From positions 171,501-235,500 of the forward strand of contig NZ_CP024200.1 of assembly GCF_002844375.1 (NCBI RefSeq): a DNA stretch of 64,000 nucleotides. The letters run 5' to 3'. Below, in pieces: positions 17,348 through 28,100 of the stretch. The notes beneath the pieces were generated by a model. That model had not been told where the DNA came from. It searched no databases and was given only the letters and a program-made list of their open reading frames with translations. Numbering within the stretch: position 1 is the first letter of the stretch; each line of letters starts with the position of its first letter. Origin of the DNA: Thalassospira marina. GTDB lineage: Bacteria; Pseudomonadota; Alphaproteobacteria; Rhodospirillales; Thalassospiraceae. Both the position numbers and the translations under genes were made by a program.

Positions 17348-18325
17348 ATGAAAAAGCTTGTTGCTATTGCAAGTGCTGTTGTGGCCTTGGCTGGTGTCTC
17401 GATGTTCTCGGGCCAGGCTTCGGCTGCTGAGCAGAAATTCATTACCATCGGCACCGGTGGTGTGACCGGCGTGTACTACCCGACGGGTGGTGCAATCTGC
17501 CGTCTGGTCAATAAGGGCCGCAAGGACCATGGTATTCGTTGTTCTGTCGAATCCACCGGTGGTTCGGTCTACAACGTCAACACCATCCGCGCTGGCGAAC
17601 TCGATATGGGCGTTGCCCAGTCCGACATCCAGTACTATGCCTATAACGGTACCGGCAAATTCGAAGAACAGGGTCCGTTCAAGGAACTGCGCGCTGTTTT
17701 CTCGATCCATCCCGAGCCGTTCACCGTTGTTGCCCGTGCTGATTCCGGCATCAAAACCTTTGATGATCTGAAAGGCAAACGCGTCAATATCGGTAACCCG
17801 GGTTCCGGTCAGCGCGACACCATGGATGTTGTCATGGCCGCCAAAGGCTGGTCCGTTGATGACTTCGCGCTTGCTTCCGAACTGAAGCCGGCCGAACAGT
17901 CGCAGGCTCTTTGCGATAACAAGATCGACGCCATGATCTATACCGTTGGCCACCCGGCCGGTTCGATCCAGGAAGCAACCACTGCCTGTGATTCGGTTCT
18001 GGTTGACGTTTCCGGCCCGGAAATCGACAAACTGGTTGCTGACAACCCCTATTACCGTATCGCCACCATCCCGGGCGGCATGTATCGCGGTAACCCGGAC
18101 GATGTGAAAACCTTTGGTGTTGGTGCGACCTTCGTGTCCTCGACCAAAACCGAAGACGACATTGTTTATAATGTTGTTAAGGCTGTCTTCGAAAACTTCG
18201 ACGATTTCAAAAAGCTGCACCCGGCTTTTGCAAATCTGAAAAAAGAAGAAATGATCAAAGACGGTCTGTCTGCTCCGCTGCATGACGGCGCGGTTAAATA
18301 CTACAAAGAAGCAGGCCTGATGTAA
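17348..18325 (+). CDS. TAXI-family TRAP transporter solute-binding protein
   Basis: 325 residues from ATG 17348, preceded by GGGAG. The frame is open to 17180, but only this start gives the signal peptide (M-K-K-L-V, hydrophobic stretch, A-S-A-A cut near residue 27). The mature N-terminus I-G-T-G-G-V-T-G-V-Y-Y-P-T-G is the TAXI signature, and V-E-S-T-G-G-S near 65 is also typical. It captures a small organic anion or amino acid for the fused permease downstream. It prefers GGT, GTT and CGT codons more strongly than its neighbours, suggesting high expression. A strong hairpin follows it. Confidence 0.95.
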   Translation: MKKLVAIASAVVALAGVSMFSGQASAAEQKFITIGTGGVTGVYYPTGGAICRLVNKGRKDHGIRCSVESTGGSVYNVNTIRAGELDMGVAQSDIQYYAYNGTGKFEEQGPFKELRAVFSIHPEPFTVVARADSGIKTFDDLKGKRVNIGNPGSGQRDTMDVVMAAKGWSVDDFALASELKPAEQSQALCDNKIDAMIYTVGHPAGSIQEATTACDSVLVDVSGPEIDKLVADNPYYRIATIPGGMYRGNPDDVKTFGVGATFVSSTKTEDDIVYNVVKAVFENFDDFKKLHPAFANLKKEEMIKDGLSAPLHDGAVKYYKEAGLM

Positions 18326-18338
18326 GGTCGCTTTGAAA

Positions 18339-18364
18339 CGGGAGGCAGCGATGCCTCCCGTTTT
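18339..18364 (+). terminator. Intrinsic terminator/attenuator between TRAP binding protein and permease
   Basis: CGGGAGGCA (18339-18347) pairs exactly with TGCCTCCCG (18352-18360) over a four-base loop and is followed by TTTT. It lies 14 bases after the binding-protein stop. Partial termination here would produce more binding protein than permease. Confidence 0.85.
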
Positions 18365-18510
18365 GCCTGTCTTTCCTGTCCTGCGCGGGCATTAAAATCC
18401 AACGAAATCAATAATGTGTCCGCAGATGATCCCTGGCCCTTCCTGGCAGGGATCAATCAGGTTCTGGGTGAAACTGAAACGGCCCTGCCGTTTTGACCGG
18501 GGAAATAAGC

Positions 18511-21102
18511 ATGACAAACGACCAAAGCGCGACTGACGGAAAGGATCAGGACCTGCAGGACCTGATTGCCGAAACCGATACCGGTGCGCGCCAACCCAGT
18601 GGCATCACTGCCAAAATCCTTCTTTATGTGGCAGTGGCGTGGTCGCTGTTCCAGCTTTGGCTGGCATCACCCTTGCCCTATATTTTTCATGCGGGCGTCT
18701 TTAACTCGACCGAAGCTCGTTCCATCCATCTGGCTTTTGCCGTTTTTCTGGCTTTCATGGCCTATCCGGCCTTCAAAAGCTCGCCGCGCACCTATATCCC
18801 GATTACGGACTGGGTCCTGGCGCTGGTGGGTGCCTATTGTGCCGCTTACATTTATATCGCCTATGTCGAGCTTTCGGGCCGTCCGGGCCTGCCGACCACG
18901 ATGGATCTGGTCGTGGCAGGTGTGGGTTTGGTCATGTTGCTCGAGGCAACCCGCCGTGCCCTTGGCCCGCCCCTGATGTGCGTGGCTCTGGTGTTTCTGG
19001 CCTATGTCTTTTTTGGTAATGCAGCCTGGGTTCCCGACGTTCTGCAATGGCGCGGTGCCAGCTTTGCCAAGGCAATGTCGCACCAGTGGCTGACGACCGA
19101 AGGTGTGTTCGGGATCGCGCTGGGCGTTTCAACCAGCTTTGTGTTCCTGTTCGTGCTGTTTGGCTCGCTGCTTGATAAGGCCGGCGCTGGCAACTATTTC
19201 ATCAAGGTTGCATTTGCGGCCCTTGGGCATATGCGCGGTGGCCCGGCAAAGGCTGCGGTGTTGTCCTCGGCAATGACCGGCCTTATTTCCGGCTCCTCGA
19301 TTGCCAACGTGGTGACGACGGGGACCTTCACCATCCCGCTGATGAAGCGTGTCGGTTTCTCGGGTGAAAAGGCTGGCGCGGTCGAGGTGGCATCCTCGGT
19401 CAATGGTCAGATCATGCCGCCGGTGATGGGGGCTGCGGCCTTCCTGATGGTGGAATATGTTGGTATTCCCTATCCCGAAGTCATCAAGCATGCCTTCCTG
19501 CCTGCAACCATTTCCTATCTTGCGCTGATCTATATCGTGCATCTGGAAGCGCTCAAGGCGAACATGCAGGGCCTGCCCCGCCGCGAGGCACCGAACCTCA
19601 AGCAGACGCTTCTGCGTTCGATGATCTTCCTGTGCTCGCTGGTGATCCTTTCCGGGGTTGTTTATTACGCCCTTGAAGCACAGCAGCAGCTGTTTGGATC
19701 TGCTGTTGGCTGGATCGTTGCGGTCGAATGCGCGCTGATCTATTTCGCGGGCCTTTATTACGCCTCGAAATATCCCGATCTTGAAATGGATGACCCCAAC
19801 CAGCCTGTTGTTGAATTGCCTGCTTTGGGTGAAACGGCAAAGGCCGGCTTGCATTATCTGCTGCCGGTGGTTGTTCTGGTCTGGTTCCTGATGATCGAGC
19901 TGAAATCACCGGGGCTGTCTGCCTTCTGGGCAACAGTTCTGATGATTTTCATCATGCTGACGCAAAAGCCGGTCAAGGCCTTCTTCCGCAAGCAGCCCGA
20001 TTATATGGCGCTGTTTCGCGTTGGCTTTGCCGATGTGATTGACGGCTTTGCCACCGGTGCCCGCAATATGATCGGTATTGGTGTTGCTACGGCGGCGGCT
20101 GGCATCGTCGTCGGGACGGTTTCGCTTACCGGTATCGGTCAGGTGATGGTCGAATTCGTCGAAATCATCTCAGGGGGTAACCTGATGCTGATTTTGGTGA
20201 TGACGGCGTTTATCAGTCTGATCCTGGGCATGGGCCTGCCGACCACGGCAAACTATATTGTGGTTTCCAGCCTGATGGCCCCGGTCATTGTGGAACTGGG
20301 CGCGCAAAACGGTTTGATCGTGCCGCTGATCGCGGTTCACCTGTTTGTGTTCTATTTTGGCATCATGGCCGATGTAACACCACCGGTGGGGCTGGCATCC
20401 TTTGCGGCGGCGGCCATATCGGGCGCTGATCCGATGAAAACCGGCTTTGTCGCATTCTTCTACAGCATGCGTACGGCGGTGCTGCCGTTCCTGTTCCTGT
20501 TTAATACCCAGCTTCTGATGATTGGTATTGACCATGTGTTCGAGGCGGTCTGGGTGATTGCGGTGGCGATAATAGCCATGCTTGTCTTTGCTGCGGCAAC
20601 GATGGGGTATTTCTTTACCCGTTCGCGCCTGTGGGAAAGTGCAGCATTGCTGCTGGTTGCCTTCACGCTGTTCCGCCCGGGTTTCTGGCTGGATCTGATC
20701 GAGCCGCCCTTTGAAAACGTCAAACCGACCGAAATCGTTTCGCAGGTTGCTGACCTGCCTGATAATGCCAACCTGCGCATTGATGTGCAGGGCACCAGCA
20801 TTGAAGGCGAAGACGTGAAAAAGTCGGTGATGTTGCCGCTGGGTCCGCAGGCATCAGGCGAAGATCGCCTGCTGAATGCCGGTATTGCCGTTCGTAATGA
20901 AGATGGCCACGTTTTCATTGATGATGTTGTGTTTGGTGGTCCTGCCGAAAAGGTTGGTCTTGATTTCGACTTTGAAATCACCGCGATCAAACTTGAGGCC
21001 GAACGTATGCCCAAGGAAGTGTTCTTTGCGCCGGCATTTTTGCTGCTGGGCTTGATCATCTTCCTGCAGCGTCGCCGCCATCGCAGCACCGCAAGCGCAT
21101 AA
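18511..21102 (+). CDS. TRAP transporter fused 4TM/12TM permease (DctQM fusion, TAXI type)
   Basis: 863 residues from ATG 18511 with GGGGA eight bases upstream. The N-terminal ~190 residues hold the small DctQ-like part (membrane segments near 30, 65, 95 and 125). The large DctM-like domain follows, with S-G-S-S-I-A-N-V-V-T-T-G near 265 and G-M-G-L-P-T-T-A-N-Y near 573, both conserved in TAXI permeases. Sodium- or proton-driven uptake is expected. The last ~200 residues include a soluble PDZ-like segment (G-G-P-A-E-K-V-G-L-D) and a final membrane helix, as seen in many members. It works with the binding protein upstream and UspA downstream. Confidence 0.95.
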   Translation: MTNDQSATDGKDQDLQDLIAETDTGARQPSGITAKILLYVAVAWSLFQLWLASPLPYIFHAGVFNSTEARSIHLAFAVFLAFMAYPAFKSSPRTYIPITDWVLALVGAYCAAYIYIAYVELSGRPGLPTTMDLVVAGVGLVMLLEATRRALGPPLMCVALVFLAYVFFGNAAWVPDVLQWRGASFAKAMSHQWLTTEGVFGIALGVSTSFVFLFVLFGSLLDKAGAGNYFIKVAFAALGHMRGGPAKAAVLSSAMTGLISGSSIANVVTTGTFTIPLMKRVGFSGEKAGAVEVASSVNGQIMPPVMGAAAFLMVEYVGIPYPEVIKHAFLPATISYLALIYIVHLEALKANMQGLPRREAPNLKQTLLRSMIFLCSLVILSGVVYYALEAQQQLFGSAVGWIVAVECALIYFAGLYYASKYPDLEMDDPNQPVVELPALGETAKAGLHYLLPVVVLVWFLMIELKSPGLSAFWATVLMIFIMLTQKPVKAFFRKQPDYMALFRVGFADVIDGFATGARNMIGIGVATAAAGIVVGTVSLTGIGQVMVEFVEIISGGNLMLILVMTAFISLILGMGLPTTANYIVVSSLMAPVIVELGAQNGLIVPLIAVHLFVFYFGIMADVTPPVGLASFAAAAISGADPMKTGFVAFFYSMRTAVLPFLFLFNTQLLMIGIDHVFEAVWVIAVAIIAMLVFAAATMGYFFTRSRLWESAALLLVAFTLFRPGFWLDLIEPPFENVKPTEIVSQVADLPDNANLRIDVQGTSIEGEDVKKSVMLPLGPQASGEDRLLNAGIAVRNEDGHVFIDDVVFGGPAEKVGLDFDFEITAIKLEAERMPKEVFFAPAFLLLGLIIFLQRRRHRSTASA

Positions 21103-21114
21103 GGAGGGGCGAAG

Positions 21115-21543
21115 ATGTATAAGGATATCCTTGTTACCATCGACCTTGACCATGATTCATCATGGAAAAAGGCCTTGCCTGCTGCGGTCCGCGAGGCCCG
21201 CAATGAAGGTGCCCGCCTGCATGTGCTGACCGTCGTTCCGACGGTGGGCATGTCCATGGTCGGGCAGTTCTTCCCCAAGGGATATGAAAAGAAGGTTCTG
21301 GAAGCCTATAACGAGCGCCTGCACGAATTTGTTGCTGCCAATGTTCCGGCAGAAATCAAGGTGCAGCACATTGTTGGCCAGGGCACGGTTTACGAGGTGA
21401 TCCTGCAGATCGCCCAGAAAACCAACTGTGACCTGATCGTGATGGGTGCGCATCGTCCGGAACTTAAAGATTACCTTTTGGGGCCGAATGCCGCGCGTGT
21501 TGTGCGCCATGCCACCTGTTCGGTGCTTGTCGTTCGCGACTGA
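21115..21543 (+). CDS. Universal stress protein (UspA family), TRAP-linked
   Basis: 142 residues with AAGGAGGGG upstream of ATG and 12 bases after the permease stop. It has the Usp fold pattern: an N-terminal Y-K-D-I-L-V-T-I-D strand and a C-terminal C-S-V-L-V-V strand. The usual ATP loop G-x2-G-x9-G-S/T is altered here: M-G-A-H-R replaces the second Gly, and L-G-P-N-A-A-R replaces the G-S/T. In Halomonas the Usp protein TeaD is encoded with the ectoine TRAP transporter TeaABC and modulates it. A similar regulatory role is inferred. Confidence 0.9.
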   Translation: MYKDILVTIDLDHDSSWKKALPAAVREARNEGARLHVLTVVPTVGMSMVGQFFPKGYEKKVLEAYNERLHEFVAANVPAEIKVQHIVGQGTVYEVILQIAQKTNCDLIVMGAHRPELKDYLLGPNAARVVRHATCSVLVVRD

Positions 21544-21579
21544 CCCTGCCTTTCGCGCATTCGCGCCATATTTTACCGG

Positions 21580-21612
21580 AAACGGGCCGTCATTTGATGG
21601 CCCGTTTTTTTT
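21580..21612 (+). terminator. Intrinsic terminator after TRAP/usp operon
   Basis: AAACGGGCC (21580-21588) pairs exactly with GGCCCGTTT (21599-21607) over a ten-base loop, and eight consecutive T residues begin at 21605. It ends the TRAP-usp transcript 37 bases after the usp stop. Confidence 0.9.
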
Positions 21613-22105
21613 GTTTTTCGCGCGTGCAAAGCTGCAGCGCAGCAAAACGCCCCGGATTCCCTGTATAAATTATCCTTTTGTCTGAAAGGTTTAAGGTCGG
21701 GCAGGGCGGGCTGCAATTATGGGTTGCTTTTTCCGGGCCTGAAATTTCACCAAAATCGATCCGGGTGGATAGGGTAGTATATGATTTTATTTATACGTAA
21801 TGATATCAAAAATGGGCGGGTCTATCATTGCTGCTAAGGCTGGGTAAAATCCGTTTCCTTAAAAATTGGAAGCGTTTTTTATGTATTTACCTCAGCAGGT
21901 TAAGCCATTTTTCCGGAATTCCGGCAGGGACAGCGCTCTGCACCAAATATCAGATTTGGCTGTCAGTATTTGTCAGATTTTCTGAGTCCAGTTCACTGGC
22001 TGTTTGTTGTATAAAATTTACGGATGTACCACTATGGTATAGTTGTGTCCGCATTGGGGTGCGGACCTGGGGGTCTCAGTGACATTCGAGAAAAGGCTTC
22101 ATTCG
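21613..22105 (+). promoter_or_regulatory. Long leader/promoter region of the giant adhesin gene
   Basis: About 490 non-coding bases, more AT-rich than the flanks. They contain a perfect 12-bp palindrome CCGGAATTCCGG (21913-21924), an AT-rich stretch near 21775-21810 that could hold the promoter, and a 7-bp stem (GTCCGCA 22047-22053 with TGCGGAC 22060-22066) immediately before the possible starts. No ORF with family likeness is present. The palindrome and hairpin suggest transcription-factor and 5'-UTR control. I could not identify a known binding motif. Confidence 0.5.
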
Positions 22106-25100
22106 ATGCGGACAATCCGGAAATGGGTTTCGAACAAGCGTAAACACGACCGTGATGCAAAGGTCAGCCACGCAGCAATGCTGGCCGCACCCATTCGCAC
22201 CACGCGGCGCTTGCATGTAGAACCGATTGAGCCGCGCATCCTGCTGTCGGCTGATCCGCTCGAAACAAAATATGCTGATGACATCAGCGCTGCGCTGACC
22301 CAGGTCGAAAACCTGCTCGATAATCTTGAGGGGCATGACCTGTTTGCCGACCCGCTGCCGATGGTGGTGGGCACGGATGATTCATCGGGTGCCGGGGCCA
22401 TTGCTGATATCAGTGATATCTTTCATCAGAATCTGATTGATCCCCTTCAGAACATCATTTCGACCATCACTGACAACAACGGTGACGGCCTCAGCAATCT
22501 CGAAACTGACTGGCAGACATTCTTCCAGGATTCAGGTTATTACTCCGCTGATGACAGCTCGCTGACCGTTAATCACAGCACTGTGGATGGCGTCGAAGTT
22601 TATACTGTTTCCATGTCCCAGTCGATTGACCGCGAATTCAGCATCGGAGCAGATGATCCGACGCATGATTATAACATTTCGCTTGATACCAATGGCGAAA
22701 TGAAGCTGACCTTCGATATTAACTTCACCATCAAAATTGATCCGAATGTTGATGAGGCTTCGGCCGTTTCCTTCAGCCTTGATGCCCTGAGCCTGCAAAG
22801 CACAGTTGATCAGGACCTTACCGGTCACACCCTGACGTTGGGTGTTATTCCTTTTACGGTGGGCGGTACGGCAAATAATTCGGACGATGGCGGTATCCAC
22901 TATTCGGTTAAGCTGAACGTTGCTGACAATGGCAAACTTGATAACCTGTCAACATCGCAGCTTTCGTCAATTTCTAACCTGAACAGCTATGTAACGGTCA
23001 GTGCTGCCAATAACGGTGATGCCAATACCGTGCTCGCCAGCCTGCCATTGACCCTGCAGAGTGACGCTGCCGGTATTTCGGGAATTGATGTTGGTAATTC
23101 GCCAGACATTACCGTGACGGGCCACGCTGTGGGGCTTAGCGAAGAAGTCAATGTTTCGATGAATTCGGAACTGCAGCTTCTGTCGAATTTTGATGCGCGT
23201 GATTTTCTCTCGATCCTCAATAACTTCGTCAATGTTGTCGACAGTATCGATCAGGGCGATGTGCTTGATGCCAGCCTGCCCTTTACCGATGGTCTGACTA
23301 TTGGCGAAGCTGTCGATCTTGCTGCGAAAATGCAGCACATAATCGATCAGCTCAGCTCCGAAGTAGGCGTGATCGGTTTTGATGAAAACCAGAGCGCAAC
23401 CGCGAGCGATGCTAATTCCAGTGTCGAGCTTGAAAGTGACGTTATTGATTTTGGCGAACATCCGTTCCCCGATAGTGGCCTGACTTTTGTTCTGACGCTT
23501 GATGGTCAGGAAGTGAATCTCAACATCCTTAATGTTGACCCGGACCCGGATGTGAAGGGTGACGAGCAGCCGATCGACAGTATCGGTGATCTTGTTACCG
23601 CTGTTAGTGCAGCACTTGCAACCTCGTCGGTCAAAGACCGCGTCAGCGTTACCCAGCGTGATGGCAAGCTGGTTTTTGTCGCCACCAAAAATGATGACAA
23701 TACTGCAGCAACCCTTGAAATCGGTAGCCTTGCGGGCAAAACTTCCTTTAGCAATATTGTCGAGTTTTCCGAGCAGGCGGGCGAGCTGCTGGGCTTTACC
23801 GGCACCGCATCGCAGATGATTGACGCGCTCAACCTTCGTTTTATCGATGGTTCGATTGCGATGGATATTGCCTATGCCGATAGTCAAACCTATAGCGGCG
23901 ATGTCAATTTTGATGCTGGCAGTGCACTTGGCAGTCTTGATAGCCTGACGGGTACTGGCGACATTACTGTTAAATCGGCACTGGGTATTTCGGCGACCCT
24001 GCTTTTTGACATGCACGCCCTTGGCAGCAGCGTCGACTGGAGCAGCACGACACCAGCCCTTTCCGAGCTTTTTGACGGGAATGGCATTATTACGGCCGAA
24101 GATGGCCAGGATGATCTTCAGATTACGCTGCGTGATGGCTCACAGCTTAAAATTGACGTCGATCCGACCTGGACTGTTGCCGAGCTGGTTTCGCATCTCG
24201 ATGCCCTTAGCAATGATCTGCATGTTACGCTGGATACAGATACATTCCGCATCACCTTTGAAGACTCCTCGGCCAGCACCAGCGACAACGCCGGTGATTT
24301 GGGTCTGAATCTTGGTAAGAATGCCTATACAGATACCACCGATTCATCACCTTCGGCAGTTCTGACCGGCAATATTGCCGATGATGCCGACTTCACCGCG
24401 GCAACTGCGTTTATTCTGAAGGTTGGTAAATTCGCACCTGTCATCGTCAATATTGCGGCGGATGCGGGCCGTACGACAGCACAGGGTTTTGCGGATGCCG
24501 TGAACGCGGCATTGCAATCCATCGATGTTCCGTCTGATGAACTCGGTGTTGAATCTAAACATTACAGCGACATTGTTCATGTCACCGTTGGTTCCGAGGA
24601 CGGAAAAGACGTTCTCGAAGTTGCAACGACTATGACCAATGTGATCAATTCAGATACCAAGAAGATCAGCGAACGCAATTTGCTGAACTCTACCCTGCGT
24701 CTGGATGCGGTTGATCTGACGGTGACGTCAATCAATGATTCCCTGGTTGGCCTCAATCTGGGTATCGAGGGGTCCAATCAGGCAAATTCGTCTGAATCCA
24801 TTTCGCGTATCACCAGTAGCGCCCTGCATGGCGACAGCTATGCCAATCATCTCGGCATTCAGGATATGAACGCGGCTGTTCATATTGATATGGCGATCAC
24901 GAACCTTGATGCGACTGGTCGCGTCGGCCTGATCGACTTTACAGCCGATGGCACGGGTTCGGTTTCTCTCAATGCTGTTGTGTCGGTTGACAACACCTAC
25001 ACCGATTACGGCACATCTAACACCCACGCCACAACAGCACGCGATGTCCTCGTCGCGGCTTATGGTGATAACACGACCATTGATTCCATTGCCGATGTGC

Positions 25101-28100
25101 ATTTCAGTTCAGGTAATGGTGATCAGCCCTATGCGCAGTTGTCGCTGACCAATGTTGATGTATCTGGTGACGTTCTGGACAACGTTAATGTCGGTACGAT
25201 CTCGATCACGATGGATCAGCTTGATTCCATCAGTGATATCCAGAACCTGACGCCAACAGTTGATCTTGGCGGGTTGGCTGATGAAAGCATTGCTGCCCTT
25301 GCTGATCTTAATGTTGATAATATCCTGGCGGGTCTGCAGAACGCGCTTGAATATATCAGCGGCAAATATGCCGGTTCGGACCTTGCCAAGGACCTCCCGC
25401 TTCTTGGCATGAGCGCAACCGATCTCCTTGATTTCGCAGCCGATATTAAATCAAAGCTTCTGGCATTCCAGGACAATCCTGCTTCTGGCTTGGGTGATCT
25501 TGAGTCCGCGCTCAAAACCGCCTTTGGAATGGATGCCAACAGCGATGGCATTGATGTCAAACTTTCGGGCGATGCCCTGCTGATTGATATCAACTACTCG
25601 CCCGCAAGCCTTAGTGGTAAGGAATCCCTCAATCTTGCCATCGGTGATCTTGCCGAACAGGCAGGCGACCAGGCGGTTAAAGACCTTTTGGGCGGCCTCG
25701 AAGACGTGATTGACGTCAACGGCACCGGTCTTGTCGATGTGACGGCAGCGGCAACCGTTGGTCTTACCCTTGGTTTCCGCCTGACCCAGCCAGAAAACGG
25801 CACCCCGGCAACCGGCACAACTGTAGTTGGCAATGTCAATGGTGGACAGGGCATTGGCACCAATGCGTCCAATAAAACCGACCTGTCGATTAAGCTGGCC
25901 AATGGCGAAAGCTTTGAAGTTGATCTTGATGCGCTGATTACCAGCGGTGCGACTGTTTCCGATATTATTGCCGGGATCACGCAGGCAGCAACCGATGCCG
26001 GTATCGACAATACCGAACTGACCATTGGCATCGATGCCAATGGCAGCCTTGTCTTTACCGATCTTACTACAGCCGATGCTTCCTCTATTTCCTCGGGGCT
26101 GGATGATCTTGGCCTTAACAGCAATGACAGCAGCAGTGTCATTACAGGCAGCCTTGGGAACGATTTTGACCCGGCTGCGGCATTTGAATTTGCCATTTCG
26201 GTTAATGGTGCTGCTTCGGTAACCATCCATCTCGATGCCGATGCAAACCGCACCACCAACGACGCCTTTGAAGCAGCCCTGCAAAGCGCCCTTGGTAAAG
26301 CGTTCATGAGCACCGAAGGTGTCAATGGCGTGGATAGCTCCGTGCCGTCCTATGCCTCGCTTGGTAATCTGATCAGCGTTTCGGTCAACGGTTCTGACCA
26401 GATTTCACTTAGTGCGGATACAGACCTTCTGGGGGGCAGCGCAACGCTGCAGGTTTCCGATGTTGCCGTAACCAGCACCCAGCCGGGGCTGGTGATCAAA
26501 TCGATCAATGGTTCGACCGCTGCGGAAGATCTTGGCATTGCATCAACCTCGACCAATGTTGTTGATGGTGTTCTGACAGGTAACAAGCTTTATGCCGACA
26601 GCAATAATGAACGTTTCTTCATCGACACCGATAAAACGTCGGTAAGTTTCGATGTTTCTGTTTCAGCGAGCAATTTGACCTTCAATACCAACTTCGGTGC
26701 CACCACCGGGAAGGTTTCTGGTGGATCGGTTACTCTCGGTGGTTTGGCGGGTAGTGCTGTTGCTGGCCAGGACGGGTTTGGTGTTTCCGGCCCGGCACAT
26801 TTCCAGTTGACGCTGAATGATGAATATAACGGTTCGGCAAATGACGACCGCCTGTATTTCAATGAACTTGATAGCAATGACATTGAAAATATTGCTAATG
26901 TGACGTCCGATGTTGCCGTCAAGGCTGACCTGCCGTTGACCATTGGCGGGGTTGAATTCAACCCGGGTGTTGGCGTTGAAGCCAGTGACTATTTCGGCTA
27001 TGGCAAAGTGGTTGCCGTCACCAGCGCTGATCTGGGTGACAGCCTGGATGCGGGCAGCATCCTCAATAATCCGGGCTTGCTGCTAAACGGTCTGGATTAT
27101 TTCCTTAGCCAGCTTGAAGGTCAGATCGAAAGCCGCCTGCTGGAACTTGACCTGCCCTTTATCAGTGATGCCCTTGGCGTTACGGCCGAATATTTTGCCG
27201 ACCTTCACGAAGGCTTGATTGACTCGATTGCAGAAGCCATTCAGGACTTCCAGGATGACAATCCAGGTCTGGTCGTCCCGACGACTACCGTTGTTGAAAC
27301 TGCCCTTGAAGCCATGCTTAAACAGCTTGGCGCTGTTGAAGGGTCGGATCACAACAAGGATGTTGATGTTATCGCCGTTTATGACGCCGATATCGACGAA
27401 GTGCGCTTCTCGGCGGATATCCATTGGGACTTCTTTGATCAGGCCGTCGCCCTTGCCGAAGACCTTGGTATTTCGGGTCTTGGGATCGATATTTCCAGCG
27501 GTTCGGTCAATCTTGCCATTGGTATGGATTTTGACTTCGACTTTGGCATGAATGCCTCACAGGGCTTCTTTGTCGACTCCAGCGCGATCGACGAACTGGT
27601 AGTCAACTTCACTGTGGGCTTTAACGGTCTTGATGCCGAAGGCCAGCAGGGTATTCTGAACTCTGATATCACCAATGAAGCTTCTGCCTTCTCGGGTAAA
27701 ATCACTTTTGACATCAATCCTGACCAAGGCAATAGCGTTGATAACAACATCGTCAGCGGCGATCGTGCCCATGATGGCCGCCTGACGTTTGGTGAAGTCC
27801 GCAGCGTCAGCCATTTGTTTAATTCGCGTATTGATGCCGAAGGTCAGCTTGACCTGAACATTCACAGCTCCGCCTCGGGTGCGGCGGCGGGTGTTGGCCT
27901 GCCTGAAATCGATCACGAACTGTTTGTTGATTTCGATTTCCACCAGCAGTTCGGCAACGGTACTGCGGCTGTGGCCGACTATGGTTCGCTTGAATTCCGT
28001 CATGTCACGATGAACCTGACCGGGCTCATCAATGATATTTTGATGCCGATCTTTGAAACGATCGATTCAATGCTCGATCCGATCCGTCCGCTGATCGAAT

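Noticed and set aside
17330..18283. 317-codon ORF antisense to the TAXI binding-protein gene
   Set aside because: The plus strand has a signal peptide, TAXI signature and Shine-Dalgarno; the antisense frame has none.
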